The position numbers and the translations under genes were made by a program. Source: Christensenella sp. UBA5893 (GTDB lineage: Bacteria > Bacillota > Clostridia > Christensenellales > UBA1242). From it: 25,911 nt of DNA. The notes under the pieces are model-generated. The model was not told the DNA's origin, did not search any database, and worked only from the letters and a program-made list of their open reading frames with translations. The DNA lies in NCBI GenBank assembly GCA_002431905.1, contig DJER01000038.1, positions 12,144-38,054 of the forward strand, in the 5' to 3' direction. This document shows positions 1 to 6,323 of the stretch, piece after piece (within the stretch, counting starts at the first letter, position 1; each line of letters opens with the position of its first letter).

Positions 1-1
1 A

Positions 2-62
2 CGCCCCAAAAATGAAGATTTGAAATGAAATTTCAAATCAAAATAAAAGGGCGATGTTTTTT
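2..62. terminator. Nested hairpin, probable terminator of a gene left of the window
   Basis: An outer stem CGCCC (2-6) / GGGCG (49-53) encloses a perfect 10-bp inner stem GATTTGAAAT (17-26) / ATTTCAAATC (30-39) with a GAA loop. On the plus strand a T-run follows at 57-62, so it could end a gene lying left of the window. On the minus strand it lies just downstream of the tRNA-Gly gene and could also end that transcript. Function is inferred from shape only. Confidence 0.45.
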
Positions 63-65
63 CTA

Positions 66-139
66 TGGAGCAAGTGATGAGAATCGAACTCACGACCAAA
101 GCTTGGGAAGCTTTTGTTTTACCACTAAACTACACCTGC
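66..139 (-). tRNA. tRNA-Gly, anticodon CCC
   Basis: The minus strand folds as a full cloverleaf: acceptor stem GCAGGTG / CACTTGC with one G-T wobble, D arm GTTT/AAAC, anticodon stem AAAGC/GCTTT with loop TTCCCAA (anticodon CCC, reading GGG), and T arm with loop TTCGATT. The discriminator is U and CCA is encoded. It has its own promoter. Confidence 0.95.
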
Positions 140-151
140 ATTGCAAGTATT

Positions 152-179
152 ATTATACCTAAATAAAAATTTTTGTCAA
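152..179 (-). promoter_or_regulatory. Promoter of tRNA-Gly
   Basis: On the minus strand TTGACA (179-174) is followed after 16 nt by TATAAT (157-152), which lies 12 nt before the tRNA 5' end at 139. Both hexamers match the sigma-A consensus exactly. Confidence 0.85.
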
Positions 180-234
180 ATGATTGATGTTTCTTTTTTA
201 TTGTTTAGTATATATACATTACATCTTTTGCATA

Positions 235-263
235 TTGACCATACCTCCATATTGTGGTAAAAT
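235..263 (+). promoter_or_regulatory. Promoter of the transglutaminase-like gene
   Basis: TTGACC (235-240) and TAAAAT (258-263) are separated by 17 nt. The expected start site at about 270 gives a very short leader containing the AGGGG ribosome binding site (272-276). Confidence 0.7.
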
Positions 264-279
264 AAAAATGTAGGGGAAT

Positions 280-1686
280 ATGGAAAAAGAAGTAAAATTT
301 TATTATCCAGCAATATATGCAGAAGTCAACAAAGATTTTGACAAAAATATAAAAGATTACAAGGCAAAATGCAAAGAGTTAGGACGAACAGATGTTAAAT
401 TTGTGTACCTATTTAACGAGAGTGAATTGCAGTATGATTCAAAACCTTTTTTAAATAAAAGTCTTGAAGATAGAATAAATTATGCATATAACAAACTAAA
501 ATGGAAGATAAATAAAGACAATATTATCATTTCGTTTAAGCATAGTTCAAATGCTTATCTTGATAGTAATGTTACTTGCAAAAAATTGTATGAGTTAACA
601 CAAAAATATCCTTATATCAATTTGGGAATTGAAGATGCTGATATAACTTGGGGAGTTTATGACATTATAAAGGCAAACCAAAAATTGGACGATATAGCTG
701 ACAAAATTAAAAAGTTAGATCTATCCCCAGCAGAACAATTGCTAATGGCATATTTTGAAGTGACTGGTATTCCATATCAAGAAGAAAATTGTGATGAAGA
801 CAAGTGCACTTCAAGAGCAATATATTCAATACTTAATTCCAACAAAATTGTTTGTGTTGGCTATGTTGAATTGCTTAAAGAAATAATGGCAAGAGTTAAT
901 AAAAATAACATTGTTATGTTTGAGAATAGTTTGGTTGTAAATGAAAATGGCGAAGACTATAATCATATGACAGCAATTGTTTATCTTAAGGATGAAAAAT
1001 ATAAGTTGAATGGCTACTATTATATAGATCCAACATCTGATACAAGAATAAAAGATAGACCTCACAGATATTCACTTACTTCATTTTTAGTTCCACTAGA
1101 TATGCTAAAATATTCAATTGAAGAATTAAAAACTGACACAATAACTCAAAAACGTGGGATAGTACAGTTGAGCGATGTGTTAGATTCAAATACAAAACTA
1201 AACTATAACTATATAAACGATTTGCCAAGTTCGGTTGTAAATAATGATGCAAGACCAAATATAAGTCTTTTAAATCATATGATTACTAATTGTGTTGAAT
1301 TAAGAGAAAAATATAACATTAACGAAAACACACAAAAGGAAACATTAAAAGCAACAAAAAATAAATTGATGGCTGACCATGAGTTGTGCTTTAATTTATT
1401 GAAATCTCAAAGCAAGTCAATTAGAATAGGTCAACTTGTTACAATGATTTTTGCAGTTCTTGCAAAGAATAACTTTACATGGGAAGAAGCATATTCAAGA
1501 ATAAAATATATTTTAAGGAATAACAAGGTAAAAGAAGAAATATTCTTTCATAAAAATGATTTGTCATGTTTTTCATACAACAACCTAAAAAGGTTTTGTG
1601 AAAAATATCCAGAACTGAATATTTTTCAAGAACAATCAACTAAAAAAGATGATACAAAAAAAGACGACAAACAGCAATCTCAATAA
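280..1686 (+). CDS. Transglutaminase-like (papain-fold) domain protein, cytoplasmic
   Basis: This 468-residue protein has a central transglutaminase-like core with the Cys-His-Asp triad in the usual order and spacing: Cys192 in VCVGY, His229 in NHM, and Asp250 in YIDPTSD. In this superfamily the triad supports peptide hydrolysis or amide transfer. Substrate cannot be predicted. There is no signal peptide or membrane segment, so a cytoplasmic location is likely. Residues 1-170 and about 280-440 match no domain I recognise, and the last 20 residues are a Lys/Asp/Gln-rich tail. ATG 280 is supported by AGGGG four bases upstream and by the promoter at 235-263. The gene is monocistronic, running from its own promoter to the terminator at 1691-1720, and converges on divIC. 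The family call is firm; the role is unknown. Confidence 0.75.
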   Translation: MEKEVKFYYPAIYAEVNKDFDKNIKDYKAKCKELGRTDVKFVYLFNESELQYDSKPFLNKSLEDRINYAYNKLKWKINKDNIIISFKHSSNAYLDSNVTCKKLYELTQKYPYINLGIEDADITWGVYDIIKANQKLDDIADKIKKLDLSPAEQLLMAYFEVTGIPYQEENCDEDKCTSRAIYSILNSNKIVCVGYVELLKEIMARVNKNNIVMFENSLVVNENGEDYNHMTAIVYLKDEKYKLNGYYYIDPTSDTRIKDRPHRYSLTSFLVPLDMLKYSIEELKTDTITQKRGIVQLSDVLDSNTKLNYNYINDLPSSVVNNDARPNISLLNHMITNCVELREKYNINENTQKETLKATKNKLMADHELCFNLLKSQSKSIRIGQLVTMIFAVLAKNNFTWEEAYSRIKYILRNNKVKEEIFFHKNDLSCFSYNNLKRFCEKYPELNIFQEQSTKKDDTKKDDKQQSQ

Positions 1687-1690
1687 AAAA

Positions 1691-1720
1691 GGCTAGGCAA
1701 AAAAAACGCCTAGTCTTTTT
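1691..1720. terminator. Bidirectional terminator between convergent genes
   Basis: An 8-bp stem (1691-1698 with 1708-1715, one G-T pair) with a 9-nt loop is preceded by an A-run and followed by a T-run. It can therefore terminate both the plus-strand transglutaminase-like gene and the minus-strand divIC transcript, whose stop codon is at 1719-1721. Confidence 0.85.
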
Positions 1721-2027
1721 AGTTATTATTGTCATCAACTACATCAATTTTTTTGTCACCATCTTTGCCATAACCTTTTTCTCTTTCAAAGTAATCTCTT
1801 TTGTAGTCATCGGTAAATGACCCGTCTTGGTTATAGTAGTAATCATTTTCTTTTTGGGCTTCTTCATATTGTTGAGAATACTCATAATTTTGTTTGTTCA
1901 AAGTGTTTAAATCACCTTGCTTGGATTTTAGCACAAATGTGAGTACAATTCCTGCAAGAACAAACATGCAAAGAACAACACTCATACTAATTATCATTGT
2001 TTTTAATTTTTTCTTTTCGTTTTCCAT
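1719..2027 (-). CDS. divIC: DivIC/FtsL-like septum formation initiator
   Basis: A 102-residue bitopic protein with a short basic cytoplasmic N-terminus (KKKLK), one transmembrane helix at about residues 10-33, and a polar coiled-coil-prone stretch (about 36-62). The tail is acidic and Asn-rich. This matches the DivIC/FtsL family, which forms a divisome subcomplex with DivIB/FtsQ and FtsL and recruits septal peptidoglycan synthases. The sequence is low-complexity, so position counts for much of the call: it directly follows yabP and yabQ, as divIC does in Bacillus and Clostridia. It overlaps the end of yabQ by 41 bases, implying translational coupling. The ribosome binding site is weak (AGAGAAG). 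It is last in the operon and ends inside the bidirectional terminator. The usual downstream S1-domain gene yabR is absent. Confidence 0.75.
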   Translation of the reverse strand: MENEKKKLKTMIISMSVVLCMFVLAGIVLTFVLKSKQGDLNTLNKQNYEYSQQYEEAQKENDYYYNQDGSFTDDYKRDYFEREKGYGKDGDKKIDVVDDNNN

Positions 2028-2376
2028 TTAACTTCTCTTTTGCGAAATTTACAAATTTCTTGAAAAGATTATAGCACCAATTTTTTGTTTTTGCAAATAG
2101 TTTTCCAAGTGAGATTCTTTCCAAGAATAATGCAAAGAAAAATGAGATAAAAATATATGCTCTAAAAACGCCATAATTAAATTTTAAATTTATTAAAAAA
2201 ATAACAATAAAACAAATAATTGTTGAAAAAAATTGTAAAGTATTTTTAATTATTTTATTTTCATTGCATAAAAATGTAATTAAATATGAAATATCAAATA
2301 AAAATCCACACAAAAAACCAAAAATAATTAAAATAAAAAATATTTTTGGTTCATTTAATGTTTCAAAAATAATCAC
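1987..2376 (-). CDS. yabQ: Spore cortex biosynthesis membrane protein YabQ
   Basis: A 129-residue protein with three or four hydrophobic helices between residues 10 and 88, followed by a strongly basic C-terminal tail. This is the size and topology of YabQ, a forespore outer-membrane protein needed for cortex formation in Bacillus subtilis. The N-terminal pattern FGFLCGFLFDISY fits the family's conserved first helix region (G, G, D). It lies between yabP and divIC, the classic order. Its start codon overlaps the yabP stop codon by 4 bases (ATGA), and its 3' end overlaps divIC. Expression in the mother cell together with yabP is expected from what is known of the family. Confidence 0.8.
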   Translation of the reverse strand: MIIFETLNEPKIFFILIIFGFLCGFLFDISYLITFLCNENKIIKNTLQFFSTIICFIVIFLINLKFNYGVFRAYIFISFFFALFLERISLGKLFAKTKNWCYNLFKKFVNFAKEKLNGKRKEKIKNNDN

Positions 2377-2642
2377 TTAAATATCCTTTTAATAAGTGGT
2401 AATTTTTCTTTTTTTTGAGTCCATTTTATTGATAAAATTAAACCATTAACATTAAGTTCGTTTTTTTCTTCGTCAAGTTTTGTTGTCTGCAAGTCTTTGC
2501 CAAGAATTTGCATTTCGCTTCCCATTGCAAACAAAATTATTTGACTTGGAGAAAAGGAAATAACTTTTTCAACACCGGTTATTGTCATTATGTTTTGATT
2601 TTCGATTGTAATGATACTTTCTTTCATAAACTTATTTTCCAT
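2373..2642 (-). CDS. yabP: Sporulation protein YabP
   Basis: An 89-residue protein of the YabP/YqfC family, small beta-rich sporulation proteins. The family core is visible: TITGVEKVISFS, then a segment ending in MQILGKDLQTTKLD, then NVNGLILSIKW. YabP works with YabQ in spore cortex assembly, and the gene pair is a marker of endospore formers. It is first in the yabP-yabQ-divIC operon and divergent from prfB. The first ATG (2642) has no good ribosome binding site. The second, Met6 at 2627, is preceded by GGAAAA at a reasonable distance and could be the real start. The expected sigma-E promoter was not clearly identified; a GTCATAC motif lies about 30 bases upstream without a convincing partner. 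Confidence 0.85.
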   Translation of the reverse strand: MENKFMKESIITIENQNIMTITGVEKVISFSPSQIILFAMGSEMQILGKDLQTTKLDEEKNELNVNGLILSIKWTQKKEKLPLIKRIFK

Positions 2643-2716
2643 ACAATATGTATATTTTACACTTTTTTGTGTATGACAAAATTTGCAAAATAAAACAACT
2701 TTTGTTTTTTCATAAC

Positions 2717-2745
2717 TTGCAAAAATATATATGTAGTGATAAAAT
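2717..2745 (+). promoter_or_regulatory. Candidate distal promoter of prfB-tsaD
   Basis: TTGCAA (2717-2722) and TAAAAT (2740-2745) are 17 nt apart. Transcripts would start near 2752, just upstream of the palindrome at 2760-2781, placing that palindrome in the leader. Confidence 0.45.
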
Positions 2746-2759
2746 ATACATTGTTAGTT

Positions 2760-2781
2760 GTCACATGTATTGCAATGTGAC
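2760..2781. promoter_or_regulatory. Palindrome GTCACAT-N8-ATGTGAC upstream of prfB, operator-like
   Basis: Perfect 7-bp arms (2760-2766 and 2775-2781) are separated by 8 nt, giving a 22-bp dyad. It lies between two candidate promoters and its right arm overlaps the -35 of the proximal one. This geometry suits a dimeric regulator. No regulator is identified. Confidence 0.5.
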
Positions 2782-2804
2782 TTGTCAAAATATAACCTTA
2801 TAAT
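2777..2804 (+). promoter_or_regulatory. Candidate proximal promoter of prfB-tsaD
   Basis: An exact TATAAT (2799-2804) has a weak -35, GTGACT (2777-2782), 16 nt upstream and embedded in the palindrome. The nearer TTGTCA at 2782-2787 is only 11 nt away, too close to serve as the -35. The AGGAG site at 2811-2815 follows, so the leader would be very short. Confidence 0.5.
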
Positions 2805-2821
2805 AAATAAAGGAGTTAGTT

Positions 2822-3923
2822 ATGATTATACTTGAAAATGCAAAAGAACAAATTGAAAAATTTAAAGACACTTTGAATATGATAAAGGAGTGTCTTTGAC
2901 TTAGATAAGCTAAAACAAGACTTGCAAGAATTAAGAAAAGAACAAGAAAGTCCAGATTTTTATAATGATTTGGAAAATAGTAAACGAGTTGGGCAAGAAT
3001 TAAAAAACAAAGAAGCAAAACTTGAAAGAATTTCAAAATGCGAAAGTGAAATTGATGATTGTGAGTCTATTTGTGAACTTCTTGAAATGGAAGCAGACTC
3101 CGAACTTGAAACAGACCTTGAAGCAAAACTAAAAAATCTTGAAACCGAACTTGACGATTTTAAAATTGAAACATTATTAAAAGGCAAGTACGATGCAAAT
3201 AATGCAATACTTACTTTACACGCCGGTGCTGGTGGAACGGAAGCTCAAGACTGGACAGAAATGCTTTTTAGAATGTATCAAATGTATGCCGAAAAACGTG
3301 GCTACACAGTAAAAGTTTTGGATAGTTTGGATGGCGATGGTGCAGGATTTAAGAGTATCACTTTTATGGTGTGTGGCGAAAATGCATATGGCTACCTTAA
3401 ATGTGAAAAGGGTGTGCATAGATTGGTTAGAATTTCGCCTTTTGATGCAAATGCAAGAAGACACACAAGTTTTGCAAGCGTTGAAGTTATGCCCGAAATT
3501 GAAAAGTTGCCTGAAATTGAGATTAGACCAGAAGACTTGAAAGTTGACACTTATCGTTCAAGTGGAGCAGGTGGACAACATATTAACAAAACTGATAGTG
3601 CAGTAAGAATTACACATATTCCAACAGGGTTTGTTGTTTCTTGTCAAACGGAAAGAAGTCAAATTCAAAATCGTGAAACTGCAATGAAAATGCTATATAG
3701 CAAACTTGCCGAAAAACAAGAAGAAGACGAAATGAAAAAACTTGACCAAATAAAAGGCGAAATAAAAAAAATTGAATGGGGAAGCCAAATTAGGAGTTAC
3801 GTCTTTTGCCCATACACAATGGTAAAAGACCATAGAACCAACTATGAAACTGCCGATATTCAAGGTGTTATGAATGGCGATATTCAACCATTTATCAATG
3901 ATTATTTGGTAAAAAGTAATTAA
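2822..3923 (+). CDS. prfB: Peptide chain release factor 2, programmed +1 frameshift
   Basis: RF2 recognises UAA and UGA stop codons and triggers peptidyl-tRNA hydrolysis. Translation starts at ATG 2822 (AGGAG at 2811-2815), reads 25 codons and meets an in-frame TGA at 2897-2899. A +1 slip on CTT (2894-2896) continues from GAC 2898 to the stop at 3923. The joined product is 366 residues, normal for RF2. The codon-recognition motif SPF falls at residues 205-207 and the catalytic GGQ at 250-252, exactly the Escherichia coli RF2 numbering, which confirms the joined reading. A coiled-coil-rich N-terminal domain precedes them. The frameshift is the family's autoregulation: low RF2 slows termination at UGA and favours slippage. 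tsaD follows after 10 bases, probably co-transcribed. A single-frame gene caller would miss the first 25 codons. Confidence 0.97.
2886..2900 (+). promoter_or_regulatory. RF2 +1 programmed frameshift site
   Basis: An internal Shine-Dalgarno-like AGGAG (2886-2890) stands 3 nt before the slippery CTT and its TGA stop, followed by C2900. CTTTGAC with an upstream purine-rich element at this spacing is the canonical prfB arrangement; here AGGAG replaces the more common AGGGGG. Confidence 0.95.
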
Positions 3924-3933
3924 GGGAAAAATT

Positions 3934-4986
3934 ATGAAATTAAGTGAAGAAAAATTAAACGATTTAAGAAATAAAAAAAGTGTAAAAATTCTTTCCATAG
4001 AATCAAGTTGCGATGAAACAAGTATTGCAGTTGTTGAAAATGGAAGAAATGTTTTATCAAATGTTATTGCAACACAAATAGATATACACACTCGTTTTGG
4101 TGGGGTTGTTCCAGAAGTTGCATCAAGAAACCATATCACAGCAATTTCAAATGTATGCAAACAAGCCCTAAAAGACGCAAATTGCACCTTTGATGATATT
4201 GACTTAATTGCAGTGACATATGGTGCAGGACTGCTTGGTGCATTGCTTGTTGGTGTAAGTTTTGCAAAAGGCCTTGCATATATGCTCAATAAGCCACTTG
4301 TTGCAGTAAGTCACATAAAGGGCCATATTGCGGCAAACTATTTGACATATAAAGAACTTGAGCCACCATTTTTGTGCTTGATAGTTAGTGGTGGACATAC
4401 TGCAATTGTAAATGTTCCAAATCATACCGACCTTGAACTTGTTGGGACAACTGTTGACGATGCAATAGGTGAAGCCTTTGATAAGGTTGCAAGAGTTATA
4501 GGACTTGGTTATCCCGGCGGACCAAAGATAAACAAAATGGCAGAGAATGGTAAAGATAATATAGTTTTTGCACACAAAAATATTTTGGCAAACACATATA
4601 ACTTTAGTTTTAGTGGGATAAAAACCGCAGTGATAAACTATGTTCATAACAAACAACAAAAAGGCGAAGAAATAAATGTTCAAGATATTTCTGCAAGCTT
4701 TCAAAAATGTGTTGTTGATGAATTGGTGTCAAAAACAATTAAAGCAGTAAAAGAATTTGGACAAGATAAAATTGTTGTTGCTGGTGGTGTTGGTGCAAAT
4801 ACAAAACTTCATCAAGTTTTGGAAAGTGAGTGTAATAAAATTGGAGTAAAAATGTATTCGCCAAGCCTTAAACTTTGCACAGATAATGGGGCAATGATTG
4901 GTGCACACGCATATTATCAAGTGCTGAATGATGGCGAAGTTGCTGACCTTGATTTGACAGCACATTCAGTTGTTGAATTAAAGTAA
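3934..4986 (+). CDS. tsaD: tRNA N6-threonylcarbamoyladenosine transferase TsaD
   Basis: TsaD (formerly Gcp/YgjD) transfers the threonylcarbamoyl group made by TsaC onto A37 of ANN-decoding tRNAs, working with TsaB and TsaE in bacteria. The 350-residue length is typical. It begins with the ASKHA nucleotide-binding motif ILSIESSCDET and carries the metal ligands His127 and His131 (SHIKGH) and Asp317 (CTDNGAMIG), matching the family's His-His-Asp set. Other conserved blocks are GGVVPEVASRNH, IVSGGHT and GGVGAN. The start at 3934 has AGGGA eight bases upstream and lies 10 bases after the prfB stop, so the two are probably one operon. The N-terminus has about 15 extra residues before the ASKHA motif. 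No terminator was found directly after it; the tRNA-Ala promoter begins within 40 bases. Confidence 0.96.
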   Translation: MKLSEEKLNDLRNKKSVKILSIESSCDETSIAVVENGRNVLSNVIATQIDIHTRFGGVVPEVASRNHITAISNVCKQALKDANCTFDDIDLIAVTYGAGLLGALLVGVSFAKGLAYMLNKPLVAVSHIKGHIAANYLTYKELEPPFLCLIVSGGHTAIVNVPNHTDLELVGTTVDDAIGEAFDKVARVIGLGYPGGPKINKMAENGKDNIVFAHKNILANTYNFSFSGIKTAVINYVHNKQQKGEEINVQDISASFQKCVVDELVSKTIKAVKEFGQDKIVVAGGVGANTKLHQVLESECNKIGVKMYSPSLKLCTDNGAMIGAHAYYQVLNDGEVADLDLTAHSVVELK

Positions 4987-5022
4987 AAATTGAAATATTT
5001 TTTGGAAAATTAAAAAAAGTTG

Positions 5023-5051
5023 TTGACAACAAATGCCTATAATGTTATTAT
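5023..5051 (+). promoter_or_regulatory. Promoter of tRNA-Ala
   Basis: TTGACA (5023-5028), 17 nt, then TATTAT (5046-5051). The tRNA 5' end is 13 nt beyond the -10. A TATAAT at 5038-5043 is nearer but only 9 nt from the -35, so it is not used with this -35. Confidence 0.8.
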
Positions 5052-5064
5052 GATTAGGCATTTG
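5030..5064. promoter_or_regulatory. 10-bp inverted repeat bracketing the tRNA-Ala -10 box
   Basis: CAAATGCCTA (5030-5039) and TAGGCATTTG (5055-5064) are perfect inverted arms around a 15-nt centre that holds the -10 box. The right arm runs into the first base of the tRNA. It could be an operator or a cruciform-forming site; no function is shown. Confidence 0.6.
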
Positions 5065-5140
5065 GGGGTTTAGCTCAGCTGGCTAGAGCGCCTGCCTTGC
5101 AAGCAGGAGGTCATCGGTTCGATTCCGATAATCTCCACCA
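5064..5140 (+). tRNA. tRNA-Ala, anticodon TGC
   Basis: The cloverleaf is complete: acceptor GGGGGTT / AATCTCC including the G3-U70 pair that is the alanine identity element, D arm GCTC/GAGC, anticodon stem CCTGC/GCAGG with loop CTTGCAA (TGC), and T loop TTCGATT. CCA is encoded. Confidence 0.97.
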
Positions 5141-5148
5141 GAGATTAT

Positions 5149-5176
5149 ACACAAGTCTTTTGACTTGTGTTTTTTT
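5149..5176 (+). terminator. Intrinsic terminator of tRNA-Ala
   Basis: A perfect 9-bp stem ACACAAGTC (5149-5157) / GACTTGTGT (5162-5170) with a TTTT loop is followed by seven or more T. The eight bases after the tRNA (GAGATTAT, 5141-5148) are also the inverse of its 3' acceptor region (5129-5136). Confidence 0.9.
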
Positions 5177-5471
5177 ATGCTTGCATAAAAAAATACAAGG
5201 AAAAAGGGTTGTGTATGGAATCCCGCAAGGGATTACATTTCAAAAATTTTATATTTTTGAAAGATAATCTCAAATAATATTAAATAAAGCGAAGCAAGAA
5301 TTGTGAAATTTTCACTAGTGAGTCTATATATTCTTTTAAAGATAATTTTGTGAATATGAAATTTTAATTTATTAAAAAATGTAAGTAGAAATTTTAAATA
5401 GAAATAATGTTTTTAATATAAAAAAATAATAACATAAAAAATATCAAAACAAAACAATTATTTCAATGTAA
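5177..5471. other. Gene-free stretch with several hairpins
   Basis: No convincing gene lies between the tRNA-Ala terminator and the lipoprotein promoter. Visible structures are AATCCC (5219-5224) / GGGATT (5229-5234) with a GCAA tetraloop; TTTCAAAAAT (5238-5247) / ATTTTTGAAA (5253-5262); GTGAAA (5303-5308) / TTTCAC (5310-5315), overlapping the palindrome TCACTAGTGA (5312-5321). A 20-codon reading frame at 5215-5277 runs through the first two hairpins but is not a credible gene. From 5330 the sequence is plain AT-rich spacer. The hairpin cluster resembles a decayed dispersed repeat. Confidence 0.5.
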
Positions 5472-5483
5472 GGGAATATTCCC
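5472..5483. promoter_or_regulatory. Palindrome GGGAATATTCCC upstream of the lipoprotein promoter
   Basis: A perfect 12-bp palindrome ends 10 bases before the -35 of the lipoprotein promoter, a usual place for an activator or repressor. No regulator is identified. Confidence 0.4.
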
Positions 5484-5493
5484 AAAATATATC

Positions 5494-5522
5494 TTGACAA
5501 CTAAAAATTAAAGATGTAAAAT
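5494..5522 (+). promoter_or_regulatory. Promoter of the lipoprotein gene
   Basis: TTGACA (5494-5499), 17 nt, TAAAAT (5517-5522). Because the -10 covers the upstream ATG at 5521, that ATG cannot be the translation start. Confidence 0.85.
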
Positions 5523-5553
5523 GCAACAAACTCAAAATAAAGGAGAAAAAATA

Positions 5554-6255
5554 ATGAAAAATTTTTGTAAAATATTTGTGCTACTACTTGCTTTAATTAC
5601 TTGTGCGGTGTTACCACTTACTGGTTGTGGCAATAGTGGAGATGTGCACAACCTTAATATGGTAGGGACTGTATATTCACATGGGACAAACATTGTGGAA
5701 ATCACTTTTGATGAAAAAAGTGAAGATGCTTCCGAATTTGATAGCAAAATTTCAGCAAAGGATATAAAGTTAAAAGGTGCAGTTGCTGGTAAAACAGTAA
5801 GTAGTGTTGAATTTGTTAATAAAACAACAATAAAAGTTACACTAACAGGAAAAGTCACTGCAAATCTTGAGAAAGACAATGTTGGTGAAATTGTTGTAAG
5901 TTCAAATGTTGTTAAGAATGGATATAATTCACATGCAGTTTTTACCGTTTCAAAATCAACTGTTATGTCCGGGGGTGGGATTAGTTCAGCAAGTGGAAAT
6001 CTAAAGAAAGGTACAGTGACACTAAACGCATATGGGTGTGAATTTTCAGAATCAATTAGTGCAAGTGATATTACTTTAAAAGATATTCCAACTGCAGAAA
6101 TAACAAATGTTGAAAGAATATCAAGCACAGAAATTTCTTTTAAATATAGTTACACAGCACAAAGCAGTGACCCAGCAAAACTTTATGCAAAATTATCAGC
6201 AAACACAACAAATATAAATGAAGAAATTTTAGTATATATCGACAAGGCATTGTAA
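5554..6255 (+). CDS. Lipoprotein of unknown function
   Basis: The 233-residue product starts with a lipoprotein signal peptide: basic MKNFCK, a hydrophobic core, and lipobox LTGC with Cys25 as the lipidated residue. It should be processed by Lgt and signal peptidase II and anchored on the outer face of the membrane. The mature part looks beta-rich, with two similar stretches: about 32-125 (VGTVYSHGTNIVEITFDE, then SAKDIKLKG) and about 140-230 (GTVTLNAYGCEFSESIS, then SASDITLKD). This suggests two repeated Ig-like or S-layer-type domains; I recognise no named family. ATG 5554 is chosen over 5521 because AGGAG (5541-5545) precedes it by 8 bases, the lipobox then sits at a normal position, and the -10 box overlaps the earlier ATG. 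No clear hairpin terminator lies after it; the next gene has its own promoter. Confidence 0.8.
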   Translation: MKNFCKIFVLLLALITCAVLPLTGCGNSGDVHNLNMVGTVYSHGTNIVEITFDEKSEDASEFDSKISAKDIKLKGAVAGKTVSSVEFVNKTTIKVTLTGKVTANLEKDNVGEIVVSSNVVKNGYNSHAVFTVSKSTVMSGGGISSASGNLKKGTVTLNAYGCEFSESISASDITLKDIPTAEITNVERISSTEISFKYSYTAQSSDPAKLYAKLSANTTNINEEILVYIDKAL

Positions 6256-6271
6256 TAATCGGGATTTTGAA

Positions 6272-6300
6272 TTGACAAATGTTATTATTTTTTGTATAAT
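6272..6300 (+). promoter_or_regulatory. Consensus promoter of the four-helix membrane protein
   Basis: TTGACA (6272-6277), 17 nt, TATAAT (6295-6300): a perfect sigma-A promoter. Transcription would begin near 6307, at the TTG at 6309, which argues for the ATG at 6324 as the start. Confidence 0.9.
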
Positions 6301-6323
6301 TTTTATTATTGAAAGGTAATAAG

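Noticed and set aside
2822..2899. prfB as a pseudogene because of the in-frame TGA
   Set aside because: CTT TGA C with an upstream AGGAG is the known programmed shift, and the joined protein keeps SPF and GGQ at canonical positions.
3693..4289. 198-codon minus-strand reading frame opposite prfB-tsaD
   Set aside because: It is antisense to two conserved genes, low-complexity, and has no ribosome binding site.
5023..5043. TTGACA with TATAAT at 5038-5043 as the tRNA-Ala promoter
   Set aside because: Spacing is only 9 nt; TATTAT at 5046-5051 has the correct 17 nt.
5215..5277. 20-codon reading frame preceded by an AGGG
   Set aside because: It reads straight through two hairpins, has no family resemblance and no promoter.
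5521..5553. Earlier in-frame ATG extending the lipoprotein by 11 residues
   Set aside because: It lies within the -10 box (5517-5522), so it is not transcribed, and the lipobox position and AGGAG both favour 5554.
5532..6128. 198-codon minus-strand reading frame opposite the lipoprotein gene
   Set aside because: A shadow of the lipoprotein coding sequence, which has promoter, ribosome binding site and signal peptide.
6309..6323. TTG start for the four-helix membrane protein
   Set aside because: It sits at the predicted transcript 5' end and swallows the AAAGG ribosome binding site that serves ATG 6324.
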